Of a stretch of 64,000 nucleotides of DNA, positions 7,932 to 16,744 are shown in pieces (the stretch's first letter is position 1; each line of letters begins with the position of its first letter). The notes under the pieces were generated by a model, which worked only from the letters and a program-made list of their open reading frames with translations, was not told the DNA's origin and ran no database searches. The position numbers and the translations under genes are program-made. The DNA lies in assembly GCF_028464065.1 (NCBI RefSeq), contig NZ_CP116808.1:3873501-3937500 (forward strand), in the 5' to 3' direction. The DNA is from Saprospira sp. CCB-QB6 (GTDB lineage: Bacteria > Bacteroidota > Bacteroidia > Chitinophagales > Saprospiraceae).

Positions 7932-8057
7932 TTTTTTGGGGCCTGCCGCCTGCGGCGGCCGCTACGTTTCAGGGCTCGCAGGTCTGCTCGGCCCTTCGTT
8001 TTTTCGCTACGCTCAAAAACTCGGTCTGGCCTTCGGCCACCCCTTCACATCGCTAGG
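7932..8057 (+). repeat. GGGGC multi-stem repeat, arm C-left
   Basis: GGGGCCTG end, P1 GCCGCC-tgc-GGCGGC, core, P2 GTTTTT/AAAAAC with a CGCTACG apical hairpin, GGTCTG, P3 GGCC-ttc-GGCC, and CACATCGCTAGGC. P0 is GGCCT/AGGC. Same orientation as the upstream gene. Confidence 0.9.
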
Positions 8058-8441
8058 CTGCACAGCTTTAGTTTTTTCTCTGGGCTTTTTTCTTCGGCGG
8101 TTAGTCAGTTTTGGGCCATGGGCTGAAGCCCTTGTTTGCTGTTTATTACAACTCATTATGGGCCGATGGTTTTAACCTTCGGCTCATAAATAAGTTGTGT
8201 TTGGTATGGCCTCTTTTGTTGCTGTGGGTTTCAACCCACTGGGATATACATCCATCCTACAGGCGGCGAAGCCGCCGCAGGCAAAGGCCAAATGAATGCC
8301 CTGCCACTTCTATCCTTTGCTTTAATTTCTTGCTATTCTGCGTTATTTTTCTCCCCCATAGCTAGGGCTATGCCTTTAAAAAATGCCTTGACTAGCCTAA
8401 AATTTTTATCAAAGAATGGCCGAAGCGCAGAACTTCCATTC
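8058..8441. repeat. Spacer between arms C-left and C-right, near-copy of the B spacer
   Basis: From 8158 it matches 5363-5644 closely. The first 100 bases differ and contain GGGCTGAAGCCC-type hairpins also seen near 42460, 43540 and 46910. No gene is supported. Confidence 0.75.
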
Positions 8442-8559
8442 GGCCTAGGGGCCTGCAAGGGGGCCGCGCAGCGGCAGACCCAGGGCGAAGCCCGCAGGGC
8501 CGAGCAGACCTGCGAGCCCTGAAAGGGCCCGGCCGCCGCAGGCGGCAGGCCCCAAAAAA
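8442..8559 (-). repeat. GGGGC multi-stem repeat, arm C-right
   Basis: Inverted arm with nine-pair closing stem GGGGCCTGC/GCAGGCCCC, P2 GGGC-ttc-GCCC and P3 CCGC-tgc-GCGG. It is nearly identical to arm B-right and lies after pgk in the pgk orientation. Confidence 0.9.
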
Positions 8560-8568
8560 TAGAAAGAT

Positions 8569-8603
8569 AAAAAAGGCACAAAGGAAAATTTCCCTTTGCG
8601 CCT
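8569..8603 (-). terminator. Rho-independent terminator of pgk
   Basis: An 11-bp stem with one mismatch (8574-8584 with 8593-8603) is followed on the minus strand by a run of T. It lies 24 bp after the pgk stop and just before arm C-right. Confidence 0.8.
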
Positions 8604-8626
8604 AAGTTGTGTTGGACCTAATTATT

Positions 8627-9874
8627 TTATTGCTCAATGGCTTTGAGGCCAGGCAATTCATTCCCCTGTAAGTATTCTAGGGTAGCTCCGCCTCCAGTAG
8701 ATAAATGGCTAACGGCTTCGGCTTTGCCCAGTTTTTTGAGGGCCGCAACAGAGTCGCCACCACCCACCAAAGAAAATGCGCCTTGGGCTGTAGCTTCTAC
8801 TAAGGCTTGACCTACATTTTCTGTTCCTTCGGCAAAGGCTGAAAATTCAAAAACGCCCATGGGGCCATTCCACAAAATGGAGGCGGCTTGTTTAATTTCG
8901 GAGATAAAGGCCGCCTGAGCCTTTGGTCCAATATCTAAGCCCATCCAGCCGGCGGGAATATTTTGGTTGTCAGCCAATTTTTTTTCTGCAGTAGCTGAAA
9001 ATTCGTTGGCGATATAAGAATCTTCGGGCAAAAGTACTTTAACGCCTTTTTGGGCGGCTTTTTCTAAAAAGTTTTTGGCCACATCTAGTTTATCTTCTTC
9101 GACCAGTGAAGCGCCAATTTCTGCGCCTTGGGCTTTGAGTAGGGTATAGGCCATTCCGCCACCAATAAGGAGAACATCTACTTTCTCCATTAACTTTTCG
9201 AGCAGCAAAATTTTATCAGAAACTTTGGCTCCTCCAACGATGGCCAAATAAGGGCGTTTGGGCTCCTTCAATAATTTATTTGCTTGCTCAATTTCTTTTT
9301 GCATTAAAAAGCCGATGGCTTTGGCTTCGGGCAAAAAGAAATCGGCCACAACAGCGGTAGAGGCATGTGCGCGATGGGCTGCGCCAAAGGCGTCATTGAC
9401 ATAAATATCGGCTAGGGCGGCTAATTCTGCTGCAAAGGTTTTATCTCCTTTTTTCTCTTCTTTATAGAAGCGAGTATTTTCTAGGAGTAGAATTTGGCCA
9501 TTTTGCAAATTGGCGGCAGCGGCTTGCACCTCTGGACCGATACAATCCTGTTGGAAAAAAACATCTTGGTCCAAAAGTTCTGATAGACGTTGGGCGATGG
9601 GGGCCAAAGAAAAACGTTGTCGATCGATATCGCCATTGGGCAAGAGCTTTTTTTGTGGTCGGCCCAAATGTGAGCAAAGGATGAGTCGACCGCCTTCTTT
9701 CATCAAGTATTTGATTGTGGGCAAGGCCGCTCTAATTCTAGAGTCGTCGGTAATGTTTTGCTCGCCATCTAAGGGACAATTAAGGTCTAGGCGAACTAAA
9801 ATGCGTTTATCGGATAAAGAAAGATCGCTAAGCTTCAAAGCAAAAAGGTTTTGGTTAAAGAGTACATTAAACAC
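8627..9874 (-). CDS. pgk: Phosphoglycerate kinase
   Basis: The cytosolic glycolytic enzyme transfers phosphate from 1,3-bisphosphoglycerate to ADP. It shows RLDLNCPLDG near the N-terminus, SHLGRPQKK, the substrate-binding ENTRFYKEEKKGD, VGGAKVSDK and the nucleotide-binding WNGPMGVFEF plus GGGDS in the C-terminal domain. Length (415) fits if translation starts at GTG 9874; a TTG at 9838 would give MKLSDLSLSDKR, closer to the family's usual start. The gene lies downstream of gap on the same strand, but a terminator stands between them. Confidence 0.97.
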   Translation of the reverse strand: MFNVLFNQNLFALKLSDLSLSDKRILVRLDLNCPLDGEQNITDDSRIRAALPTIKYLMKEGGRLILCSHLGRPQKKLLPNGDIDRQRFSLAPIAQRLSELLDQDVFFQQDCIGPEVQAAAANLQNGQILLLENTRFYKEEKKGDKTFAAELAALADIYVNDAFGAAHRAHASTAVVADFFLPEAKAIGFLMQKEIEQANKLLKEPKRPYLAIVGGAKVSDKILLLEKLMEKVDVLLIGGGMAYTLLKAQGAEIGASLVEEDKLDVAKNFLEKAAQKGVKVLLPEDSYIANEFSATAEKKLADNQNIPAGWMGLDIGPKAQAAFISEIKQAASILWNGPMGVFEFSAFAEGTENVGQALVEATAQGAFSLVGGGDSVAALKKLGKAEAVSHLSTGGGATLEYLQGNELPGLKAIEQ

Positions 9875-9895
9875 GAAAGCGGCTTAAGTGCGCTC

Positions 9896-9922
9896 AAAAA
9901 AAAGGCAGCCCTAAGGGCTGCC
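9896..9922 (-). terminator. Rho-independent terminator of gap
   Basis: A perfect GGCAGCCC/GGGCTGCC stem (9904-9911, 9915-9922) with a 3-nt loop is followed on the minus strand by eight T. It lies 6 bp after the gap stop and upstream of pgk. Confidence 0.9.
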
Positions 9923-9928
9923 GCAATA

Positions 9929-10933
9929 TTAAGACTTTTTGGCTAAAAAGAGGGCGGTTTCTGCCAATCGGTTGGCGTAGCCCGATTCATTATCGTACCA
10001 AGCGACTAGGCGGACCAAAGGGCCTTGTTGGCTAGTGAGTGGAGCATCAAAGATGCAAGAATGTGGATTGCCAACAATATCGGAAGAGACCAAAGGGGCT
10101 TCGTTATAGGCTAAAATTCCTTTAAAATCGCCTTGGGCGGCTGCTTTATAGACCGCATTGATTTCCTCGATGCTAGCGCTATGGCTGGGCAAAATGGTTA
10201 GGTCAATTAGAGAGCCGGTGGGGACGGGCACGCGCATAGCGGCGGCAGAAATTTTCCCTTTTAGTTCGGGGAGAACCAATTGGACCGCTGTAGCGGCTCC
10301 GGTGCTAGTGGGCACAATATTGAGGGCGGCGGCACGGGCACGGCGGAGGTCTGAATGTGGTGCATCTTGCAGATTTTGGTCTGCGGTGTAGGCGTGGACC
10401 GTTTCCATCATGGCGTGTTCAATTCCCCAGCTATCGTTAAAAATTTTGAGGATGGGGGCCAAGCAGTTGGTGGTACAAGAGGCATTAGAGTAAACCAATT
10501 GGTTGTTGATGATTTCATTTTGGTTGATGCCTTGCACGATTGTGGGGATGCCTTCACTTTTTGCGGGAGCAGAGAGGAGGACCTTTTTGGCACCAGCTTG
10601 TATATGTTGGAGTGCTTTTTCGCGAGTTCTAAAAATTCCGGTACATTCGAGGACTAGATCAACTTCTAGTTCTTTCCAGGGAAGGGCTTTAGGGTCGCGC
10701 TCGGCTAAAATTTGGATTTTTTGGCCATCGAGGAGGAGATGGTCGTCTTCCAACTGAACACTAGCTTCATACGTCCCTTGGCTAGAATCATATTTAAAAA
10801 GGTGAGCTAGGCTAGCGGCGGGGGCTAGGTCGTTGATGGCTACGATTTGGATTTCAGGCATTTGTAGTAGGCGGCGGCAGGCCAAGCGGCCGATGCGGCC
10901 AAAGCCATTGATGGCTAAGCGTATTTTGTTCAT
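9929..10933 (-). CDS. gap: Glyceraldehyde-3-phosphate dehydrogenase, type I
   Basis: NAD-dependent oxidative phosphorylation of glyceraldehyde 3-phosphate in glycolysis, cytosolic tetramer. Visible are the Rossmann NGFGRIGR at residue 10, D35 suggesting NAD specificity, catalytic C153 in SNASCTTNCLAP, H180 in METVHAYT, and the C-terminal WYDNESGYANR. Length (334) is normal. It precedes pgk on the same strand, giving two consecutive glycolytic steps, although each has its own terminator. Confidence 0.98.
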   Translation of the reverse strand: MNKIRLAINGFGRIGRLACRRLLQMPEIQIVAINDLAPAASLAHLFKYDSSQGTYEASVQLEDDHLLLDGQKIQILAERDPKALPWKELEVDLVLECTGIFRTREKALQHIQAGAKKVLLSAPAKSEGIPTIVQGINQNEIINNQLVYSNASCTTNCLAPILKIFNDSWGIEHAMMETVHAYTADQNLQDAPHSDLRRARAAALNIVPTSTGAATAVQLVLPELKGKISAAAMRVPVPTGSLIDLTILPSHSASIEEINAVYKAAAQGDFKGILAYNEAPLVSSDIVGNPHSCIFDAPLTSQQGPLVRLVAWYDNESGYANRLAETALFLAKKS

Positions 10934-11077
10934 TTCAATTTTATTTTAGTTCGTTGTTAGCGATTTTTGATGGTCCTGGCTGTTGGCTTTTAAAGCGAAC
11001 AGACAAGAAAGATAAGTTAGAAAAAAACTTTAGGTAGAAAAAGTTTTTTGTGGAATATTTCCTTTGTCCAGTTAGAA

Positions 11078-11247
11078 AGGCGGTAAAGCCGCCGCAAAGG
11101 CGCGTAGCGCCTCGGCCTAGCGATGTGAAGGGGTGGCCGTAGGCCAGACCGAGTTTTTTGAGCGTAGCGAAAAAACGAAGGGCCGAGCAGAATAGCGAGC
11201 TGCGGCACAGCCCGACCCGCCCGCAGGGCGGGGCAGCCCTAAAAAAA
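11078..11247 (-). repeat. GGGGC multi-stem repeat, arm D with extra hairpins
   Basis: The core arm is 11114-11247: P2 GTTTTTT/AAAAAAC, P3 GGCC-tac-GGCC, end CACATCGCTAGGCC, outer end AGGGCTGCCC with a T-run. The closing pair is mismatched (GGCTG against AGGCC), so D looks like a hybrid of two subclasses. Two further hairpins (GGCGGT/GCCGCC type and GGCGC/GCGCC) follow its 3' end. It fills the divergent gap between gap and the polysaccharide cluster. Confidence 0.85.
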
Positions 11248-11302
11248 TATGGATAAAATGGGACTAAATTTATAGACAGTAGTATTTAAAGAACTTCTTT
11301 AT

Positions 11303-11310
11303 TAGCTTTG
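11303..11310 (+). promoter_or_regulatory. Candidate -7 promoter element TAGCTTTG
   Basis: TAGCTTTG matches the Bacteroidota -7 consensus TANNTTTG and lies 36 bp before the Wzz-like gene. No good TTTG is found 19 bp upstream, so this is a partial match. Confidence 0.35.
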
Positions 11311-11346
11311 CGAACTTGGAGTGAATAAAAACTAGAAGAAACATCC

Positions 11347-12492
11347 ATGATGGAAGAAAAAAAGGTGGCTGCTGCCACAAACAATGAGTTATCGTTTAGC
11401 CTTTTGGAGGTGATTGGCAGTATTTGGCGTTGGAAAAAAGGCCTAATTATTTTTGTGGTTTCGGCTATGGTCTTGACGGCTGTAGTGAGTTTGATGATTC
11501 CGAATTATTATAAGGCGCAGGTGACCATTATGCCGGCGAATGAGGAGAAAGATTTGTTTGGTTCTCAGACCAAAAACAATAGTTTGTATGGAGACGAGGA
11601 TGCGGTAGATCGGTCGATTATTTTTGCTAATTCTTCGCCTTTAGTTGCTTTTATGATAGACAGTTTCAAGTTGGCAGAGCGTTATGACATTGATGTTAGC
11701 ACGCCCAAGGGGGAGTACAAGGTGGCCAAGCGTTTTCGGAAGTTATATCAGGTGAAAAAGAATGAATTTTCGGGCATAGAGTTGAGTTTAGAGGATCAGT
11801 CTGCAGAAAAGGCGGCAGAGATGCTTCGGGCGGTTTTGGCTCGATTGGAGCATATTCATAAGCTGGCAACGGGGCCGAGTAAGCAACAATTGTTGGGGAC
11901 TTATGAGCAGGCGTTGACGGATAAGCGGGAAGAATTGCGTCGGATTTCTGATAGCTTGTATATTTTGCGGGCGAGATATAAGATTTATGATGTTAAGGAG
12001 CAGGGAGAGTTATTGGCCAATACTTTGGTGCGAACAGCGGCAAAGATGGCGGAAGGACAGGCAAAACTGGCTGCTTTTAAAGCAGCGGGACGTCGGGATT
12101 CTGTGGCGGTAATTTCTGCTCAAATTGCGGGTTATCGAGAGCAGCTCAAGCAGTTGAATGAAGAATCGGACTCGGCTCGTTCGGCCATCAATTTGAAAGC
12201 TTACAATGCGGGGCGGGAGCGAATATTGGCCTATGAAAACGAGATAGAAAACTTGACGGATGACATTGGCGAAATTCGTTCGGAATATGCCAAATTTAAG
12301 GCTCAGGCGGCTAGCCAGGCGAGTTCAATTATTGTATTGGAAGAAGTTGAGGTGCCTAAAATCAAGTCTTACCCTCGTCGCTCTTTATTTGTTTTGGGGG
12401 CGGGTGTATTGGCTTTGATTCTTGGGGTCATGGCTGTTTTGGTTTTAGAACTCAATCGAAAAATTGATTGGAAAGAAGTGCTCGATGCCTAA
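11347..12492 (+). CDS. Wzz/GumC-like polysaccharide chain-length determinant
   Basis: The 381-residue protein has the polysaccharide co-polymerase layout: an N-terminal transmembrane helix (about 33-53), a periplasmic region with coiled-coil segments (about 170-330), and a C-terminal transmembrane helix (365-385 region) preceded by a Pro-containing VPKIKSYPRR. Such inner-membrane proteins set polysaccharide chain length with a Wzy polymerase. No cytoplasmic kinase domain is fused. The next gene, an O-antigen polymerase/ligase-like protein, overlaps it by 8 bp, supporting joint action. Confidence 0.85.
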   Translation: MMEEKKVAAATNNELSFSLLEVIGSIWRWKKGLIIFVVSAMVLTAVVSLMIPNYYKAQVTIMPANEEKDLFGSQTKNNSLYGDEDAVDRSIIFANSSPLVAFMIDSFKLAERYDIDVSTPKGEYKVAKRFRKLYQVKKNEFSGIELSLEDQSAEKAAEMLRAVLARLEHIHKLATGPSKQQLLGTYEQALTDKREELRRISDSLYILRARYKIYDVKEQGELLANTLVRTAAKMAEGQAKLAAFKAAGRRDSVAVISAQIAGYREQLKQLNEESDSARSAINLKAYNAGRERILAYENEIENLTDDIGEIRSEYAKFKAQAASQASSIIVLEEVEVPKIKSYPRRSLFVLGAGVLALILGVMAVLVLELNRKIDWKEVLDA

Positions 12493-13963
12493 ATTTAGCT
12501 TAGATTTTACGATTCATCCACGTTTAGAGCCCATTAAGCAGCAGCTTTTTTGGGCTTTGGTGGCGTTGAGTCTACTCTCTATTTTGGCCAGTATTCTTTT
12601 AGAGGAGCTGGTCTTTTTGGCCTTGCCTTTTGGGGTTTTATTGGCCTATCAGGCTTTGGTAGATTATCGGGTGGTTTACTATTTACTTTTTACGACCTTG
12701 CCATTGTCTACCGAGGTGTTTTTTAATGACAGTTTGGCCACCGACCTGCCGACAGAGCCCCTGATTATTGGGGTGTTGTTACTTTATATTTTGTTGGTTT
12801 TGACCAAACCCAAAACGATTTCGGGAGCTTTCTGGCTTCATCCTTTGAGTTTGCTTTTAGTCTTGCATTTTGCTTGGACGGCCTTTAGTTGTGTGCTTTC
12901 GGATAGTTTTACAATTTCGCTAAAGTTTACTTTGGCCAAGCTCTGGTATATTGGCTGTTTTTATTTTATGACAGGACATTTGATTCGTAAAGAAAAGCAG
13001 CTGCATCATTTGTGGTGGTGGGTAATTATCCCCTTGGCTTTGGCTAGTTTTAAGGTGGTGGCACATCATGCCGTACTCAATTTTGGCTTTAAGGAAATTA
13101 ATCAAGCGACCAGCCCCTTTTTTCGAAATCATGTGAATTATGCAGCGGTTTTGACTTTCTTTTTGCCCATCCTCTACTTTTTTGGACGAAATCTTAAAAA
13201 GTGGTCTTGGGGGCAGCTATTTATTGGCGCTAGCTTTTTCCTTTTCTTTTTTGGCATGATGACAGCCTATACCCGTGCTGCTTATGTCTCTTTAGTCTTG
13301 GCTGTAGCCGCCTATTTTGTGATCCAACTAAAATTGATGCGCTGGGCGCTTTTAGGCGCTAGTTTAGTCGTTATTTTAGCTTTTGGTTATCTGGTTAAGG
13401 ATAATAATTTTATGGATTTAGCGCCTTCCGAGCGGACTATCTCGCATGAAGAGTTTGGCGATATTGTAGCCGCTACCTACAAACTAGAAGATGTATCGAC
13501 TTCGGAGCGCTATTATCGTTGGGTCGCTGGTGCGCGAATGTCAACGGAAGCCCCTTGGGTCGGTTTTGGCCCTGGAACTTTTTATACCTATTATAAGCAA
13601 TATAGTCTCAATCGTTTTCAGACTTATGTATCTGATAATCCCGAACGTTCTGGGATTCACAACTACTTTTTGATGTTGTTGGTAGAACAGGGCTATTTGG
13701 GCATGCTGTTTTTCATCTTTTTTCTCTTTTACGGCCTTATCTTAGGCGAAAGAGTCTACCACCAAAGTCAAGATGTTCGCCAAAAGCGAGCGACAATGGG
13801 CCTGATGATGATGCTCATTATCATCTCGGCCTTTTTGCTGATGAATGACTTGATTGAAACGGATAAGGTGGGGAGCTTTTTCTTTTTTGCTATGGCTATT
13901 TTTGTCAATTTTGACCTCCGCAACCGCCAGCTTCAAAAATCCCTTAAAGATGTCTCTCAATAG
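12485..13963 (+). CDS. O-antigen polymerase/ligase-like membrane protein
   Basis: A 492-residue protein with 10-12 hydrophobic segments and a large periplasmic loop (residues about 310-400) carrying SERYYRWVAGARM and GFGPGTFYTYYK, then GIHNYFLMLLVEQGYLG. This is the Wzy/WaaL (Wzy_C) signature with conserved Arg and His-Asn. It either polymerises or ligates lipid-linked glycan at the inner membrane; sequence alone does not separate these. ATG 12485 gives the best start and overlaps the Wzz-like gene. The end overlaps the next gene by 14 bp. Confidence 0.88.
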   Translation: MPKFSLDFTIHPRLEPIKQQLFWALVALSLLSILASILLEELVFLALPFGVLLAYQALVDYRVVYYLLFTTLPLSTEVFFNDSLATDLPTEPLIIGVLLLYILLVLTKPKTISGAFWLHPLSLLLVLHFAWTAFSCVLSDSFTISLKFTLAKLWYIGCFYFMTGHLIRKEKQLHHLWWWVIIPLALASFKVVAHHAVLNFGFKEINQATSPFFRNHVNYAAVLTFFLPILYFFGRNLKKWSWGQLFIGASFFLFFFGMMTAYTRAAYVSLVLAVAAYFVIQLKLMRWALLGASLVVILAFGYLVKDNNFMDLAPSERTISHEEFGDIVAATYKLEDVSTSERYYRWVAGARMSTEAPWVGFGPGTFYTYYKQYSLNRFQTYVSDNPERSGIHNYFLMLLVEQGYLGMLFFIFFLFYGLILGERVYHQSQDVRQKRATMGLMMMLIIISAFLLMNDLIETDKVGSFFFFAMAIFVNFDLRNRQLQKSLKDVSQ

Positions 13964-14897
13964 CTTTTTGCGCTCTTTCAAACTGAGCTATCAGTTGAGC
14001 AATATGCTTCATCGCTCCAAACTCAATTATCTCGCCCCTCTATACAAAAAATATGGCATCAAAAAGGCTGTGCATGCGCCTATTTCTTATGCCGATTTTA
14101 AGGATTTGCCACAGGACGATTTACCTTTCTGGGATCGCTATTCTTTGGCCCAAGAGGCAGATGAAAATGCCGGTTTTCAGGCTTTTTCGCCAGTTATTCA
14201 AGAACATATTCGCCCTTGGTCCGAAAAGGGCTATGCCATTATTCCAGGCTACTTTGCCCAAGAAGCTGAGTCCGTCAATCAGGAAATTGACCAATTGTTG
14301 GCCCAGAAAAAAATTGCTTTTCGCTATGGCAATAAATTGATGTTTGTCTGGAAAAAATCGCCTTTAATTGCCAGCTTGGGCCAAAAACCAGAGCTCATTC
14401 GCCTGCTTTCTTTTTTGCTGGGCCGGCCCGTAGAGCTCTTTCAATCGATCAACTTTTTGCAGGGCAGCGAACAGCGGGCACATTCCGATCTGATTCACAT
14501 GACTACCCATCCGCTGCATCATTTGATTGCCGTTTGGGTGGCCCTAGAAGATATTAAAATTCCGCAAGGAGCCTTGTTTTTCTACCCTGGCAGCCACAAA
14601 TTACCTTTTGTTTCCAAACTCGATTTTGAGCATGGCGGCAGCGCTTTTCGTCTAGGCAAAAATGCCTACAAAGCCTATGAAGATAAAATTGAGGCCCAAA
14701 TCACAGCAAAACAACTGAAAAAAGAATATTTTGAGGCCAAAAAGGGGGACATCCTGATCTGGCACGCCAATTTATTGCATGGGGGCAGCCCGATTGCCTC
14801 CGCCGAACTAAGTCGCAAAAGCATGGTTTTTCACTATTACGCAAAAGATGTTATCCGTTATCACGAAATTAGTGAACGACCAAGTTTAATGCAGTAA
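13950..14897 (+). CDS. Phytanoyl-CoA dioxygenase (PhyH)-family Fe(II)/2-oxoglutarate oxygenase
   Basis: The 315-residue protein has a GYAIIPGYF segment and the metal triad H-x-D (AHSDLIHM) with a distal His in WHANLLHGGSP, plus a following Arg (SRKSMVFHYY) that would bind 2-oxoglutarate. PYP... PGSHKLPF is also typical. PhyH relatives hydroxylate diverse small molecules. The overlap with the polymerase gene suggests action on the exported glycan or its lipid, but the substrate is unknown. ATG 13950 is chosen over an in-frame upstream TTG that would cover 96 bp of the previous gene. Confidence 0.85.
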   Translation: MSLNSFLRSFKLSYQLSNMLHRSKLNYLAPLYKKYGIKKAVHAPISYADFKDLPQDDLPFWDRYSLAQEADENAGFQAFSPVIQEHIRPWSEKGYAIIPGYFAQEAESVNQEIDQLLAQKKIAFRYGNKLMFVWKKSPLIASLGQKPELIRLLSFLLGRPVELFQSINFLQGSEQRAHSDLIHMTTHPLHHLIAVWVALEDIKIPQGALFFYPGSHKLPFVSKLDFEHGGSAFRLGKNAYKAYEDKIEAQITAKQLKKEYFEAKKGDILIWHANLLHGGSPIASAELSRKSMVFHYYAKDVIRYHEISERPSLMQ

Positions 14898-15070
14898 TTT
14901 TGGGGCCTCCGCCTCGCTGCGCTCGTCGGCGCTACGTTGCGGGGCTCGCAGCTCTGCTCGGCCCTTCGGCGGCTTTGCCGCCTCGGTCTGGCCTTCGGCC
15001 ACCCCTTCACATCGCTAGGCCAAAAGCGCAGGCCAAGGCCTGGAGCACAGGCGGCAAAGCCGCCTGCCCG
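14898..15070 (+). repeat. GGGGC multi-stem repeat, arm E with trailing hairpin
   Basis: The arm begins with its T-run one base after the upstream stop codon. P0 is GGCCT/AGGCC, P2 GGCGGC-ttt-GCCGCC and P3 GGCC-ttc-GGCC; the end is CACATCGCTAGGCC. P1 contains a branched CGCTGCGCTCG. After 15021 a GGCCAAGGCC and a CAGGCGGC/GCCGCCTG hairpin follow. Confidence 0.88.
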
Positions 15071-15138
15071 CTCAAGTCATTTTTGGCCCAAAATCTGAAG
15101 CAGCAGCCCTTTCTTCATGAGTTCATAAAAAGAAGCAA

Positions 15139-16431
15139 ATGTACCAAGCACTTATTGCCCAAGAAAAGAAATTAGCAGTTATTGGTTTAGGTTATGTGGG
15201 TTTGCCCATTGCCCTAGCCTTTGCCAAAAAATTATCGGTTATTGGTTTTGACATCAATGCCGATAGAGTGGCCCAAATGCAGCAGCAGCAGGACCCCTCC
15301 AAAGAATTGGATGCCCAAGCTTTTGAGGGCGCAGATATTATATTTAGCCATGAGCTAGAAGATTTGCGTCAAGCCCATTTTTATGTGGTGGCCGTGCCTA
15401 CTCCTATTGACAGCCATCGTAGTCCCAATCTTCATCCTTTGCTCTCGGCCTCCAAAACGGTGGGCCAAGTCTTAAAAAAAGGCGATTATGTCGTTTTTGA
15501 GTCTACGGTTTATCCCGGCTGCACAGAAGAAGATTGTGTTCCTATTCTAGAAACAGAATCGGGCCTGAAAGCAGGCGTAGATTTTAAAATTGGGTATTCG
15601 CCAGAGCGAATTAACCCCGGAGATAAGGAGCGCACCATTGAGAAAATTATCAAAGTGGTATCGGGCAATGATGAAGAGGCCCTAGAAAATATTGCCCAAA
15701 CTTATGAGCTGATTATCGAGGCGGGTGTGCATCGGGCCAGCAGCATTAAGGTAGCGGAGGCCGCCAAAGTAATTGAAAATACCCAGCGCGACCTCAATAT
15801 TGCTTTGATGAATGAGTTATCAATCATTTTTGATAAGTTGGACATCAATACCTATGAGGTATTGAAAGCTGCGGGGACCAAATGGAACTTCCTCAAGTTT
15901 TATCCAGGCTTAGTTGGTGGGCATTGCATTGGGGTAGATCCTTATTATTTGACCTATAAAGCGCAGCAGCTCAATTATAATCCGCAGGTGATTTTGAGTG
16001 GCCGTCGCATCAATGATAATATGGCTGAGTATGTGGCCAAAAAGGCTTTGCAATTTATTTTGCAGACCGATACGCATCCAAAGTCGGCCAAAGTATTGGT
16101 CAAGGGAATTACGTTTAAGGAAAATGTGGCAGATATTCGCAACTCAAAAGTGGCGGATTTGATACAGGCCCTAAAAGACTATGCTTTGCAAGTAGAGGTG
16201 GTTGATCCTTATGCGGCAGCTGATGAGGTGGCCCATGAATATGGGATTGAATTGGTGGAAGAAGTGGGGACTGGCTATGATGTGGTCATTGTAGCGGTGG
16301 CTCATGAGGAATACAAGCAGCTAGATGCGGCTTATTTCCGTTCTATTAGCAAAGAGGGGGCGCCTATTTTGGACCTTAAAAACTTATATGCTGATTGGGC
16401 GGAGGATTTACCTGTGCGTTGGACCCTCTAA
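15139..16431 (+). CDS. UDP-N-acetyl sugar 6-dehydrogenase (TviB/WbpO-like nucleotide-sugar dehydrogenase)
   Basis: This cytosolic enzyme oxidises a UDP-HexNAc to its uronic acid for surface polysaccharide. The NAD-binding VIGLGYVGLP is at residues 14-23, the thiohemiacetal Cys is C263 in GGHCIGVDPYY, and GITFKENVADIRNSK marks the C-terminal UDP-binding domain. Length (430) fits the TviB/WbpO subgroup rather than the UDP-glucose dehydrogenase (Ugd) subgroup. It follows the Wzz/Wzy/PhyH genes after a repeat and ends with a strong terminator. Confidence 0.93.
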   Translation: MYQALIAQEKKLAVIGLGYVGLPIALAFAKKLSVIGFDINADRVAQMQQQQDPSKELDAQAFEGADIIFSHELEDLRQAHFYVVAVPTPIDSHRSPNLHPLLSASKTVGQVLKKGDYVVFESTVYPGCTEEDCVPILETESGLKAGVDFKIGYSPERINPGDKERTIEKIIKVVSGNDEEALENIAQTYELIIEAGVHRASSIKVAEAAKVIENTQRDLNIALMNELSIIFDKLDINTYEVLKAAGTKWNFLKFYPGLVGGHCIGVDPYYLTYKAQQLNYNPQVILSGRRINDNMAEYVAKKALQFILQTDTHPKSAKVLVKGITFKENVADIRNSKVADLIQALKDYALQVEVVDPYAAADEVAHEYGIELVEEVGTGYDVVIVAVAHEEYKQLDAAYFRSISKEGAPILDLKNLYADWAEDLPVRWTL

Positions 16432-16461
16432 ATTGAGATGGATTGACAATGAGTTCGAGAT

Positions 16462-16500
16462 AAAACCCATAAAAGAAAGCTCCTTTTATGGGTTTTCTTT
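16462..16500 (+). terminator. Rho-independent terminator after the nucleotide-sugar dehydrogenase
   Basis: A perfect 14-bp stem (16462-16475 with 16483-16496) closes a 7-nt loop and ends in a T-rich tail. It lies 31 bp after the stop codon. Confidence 0.88.
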
Positions 16501-16557
16501 ATTTTGGATATAGATCTATTTTAGCTCAAATTACGTATTAGAAAGGGGGGATTGTGG

Positions 16558-16725
16558 TCCCATAGGCCCTTTAGGGCCGTATAGGCGCGCAGCGCCTGGC
16601 TGAGGGATGGACAGCAGTGGCCCCAAGGGCCAGACCGAGGCGGCAAAGCCGCCGAAGGGCCGAGCAGAGCTGCGAGCTGCGATACAGCCCGACCCGAGCC
16701 ATAGGCGAGGGGCAGCCCCAAAAAA
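16558..16725 (-). repeat. GGGGC multi-stem repeat, arm F with extra hairpins
   Basis: Read on the minus strand the core arm (16598-16725) starts with a T-run and GGGGCTGCCC and ends CCATCCCTCAGCC. P0 is GGCTG/CAGCC, P2 GGCGGC-ttt-GCCGCC, P3 GGCCC/GGGCC. Extra GGCGC/GCGCC and GGCCCT/AGGGCC hairpins follow on the 3' side. It lies 20 bp before the giant adhesin gene. Confidence 0.88.
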
Positions 16726-16744
16726 CAACAGAAAAAACAAGCTT

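Noticed and set aside
9510-9887. Plus-strand frames opposite pgk and gap
   Set aside because: They are antisense shadows of two well-identified enzymes.
13854-13949. Upstream extension of the PhyH gene from a TTG at 13854
   Set aside because: It would lie wholly inside the polymerase gene; ATG 13950 gives a normal family N-terminus.
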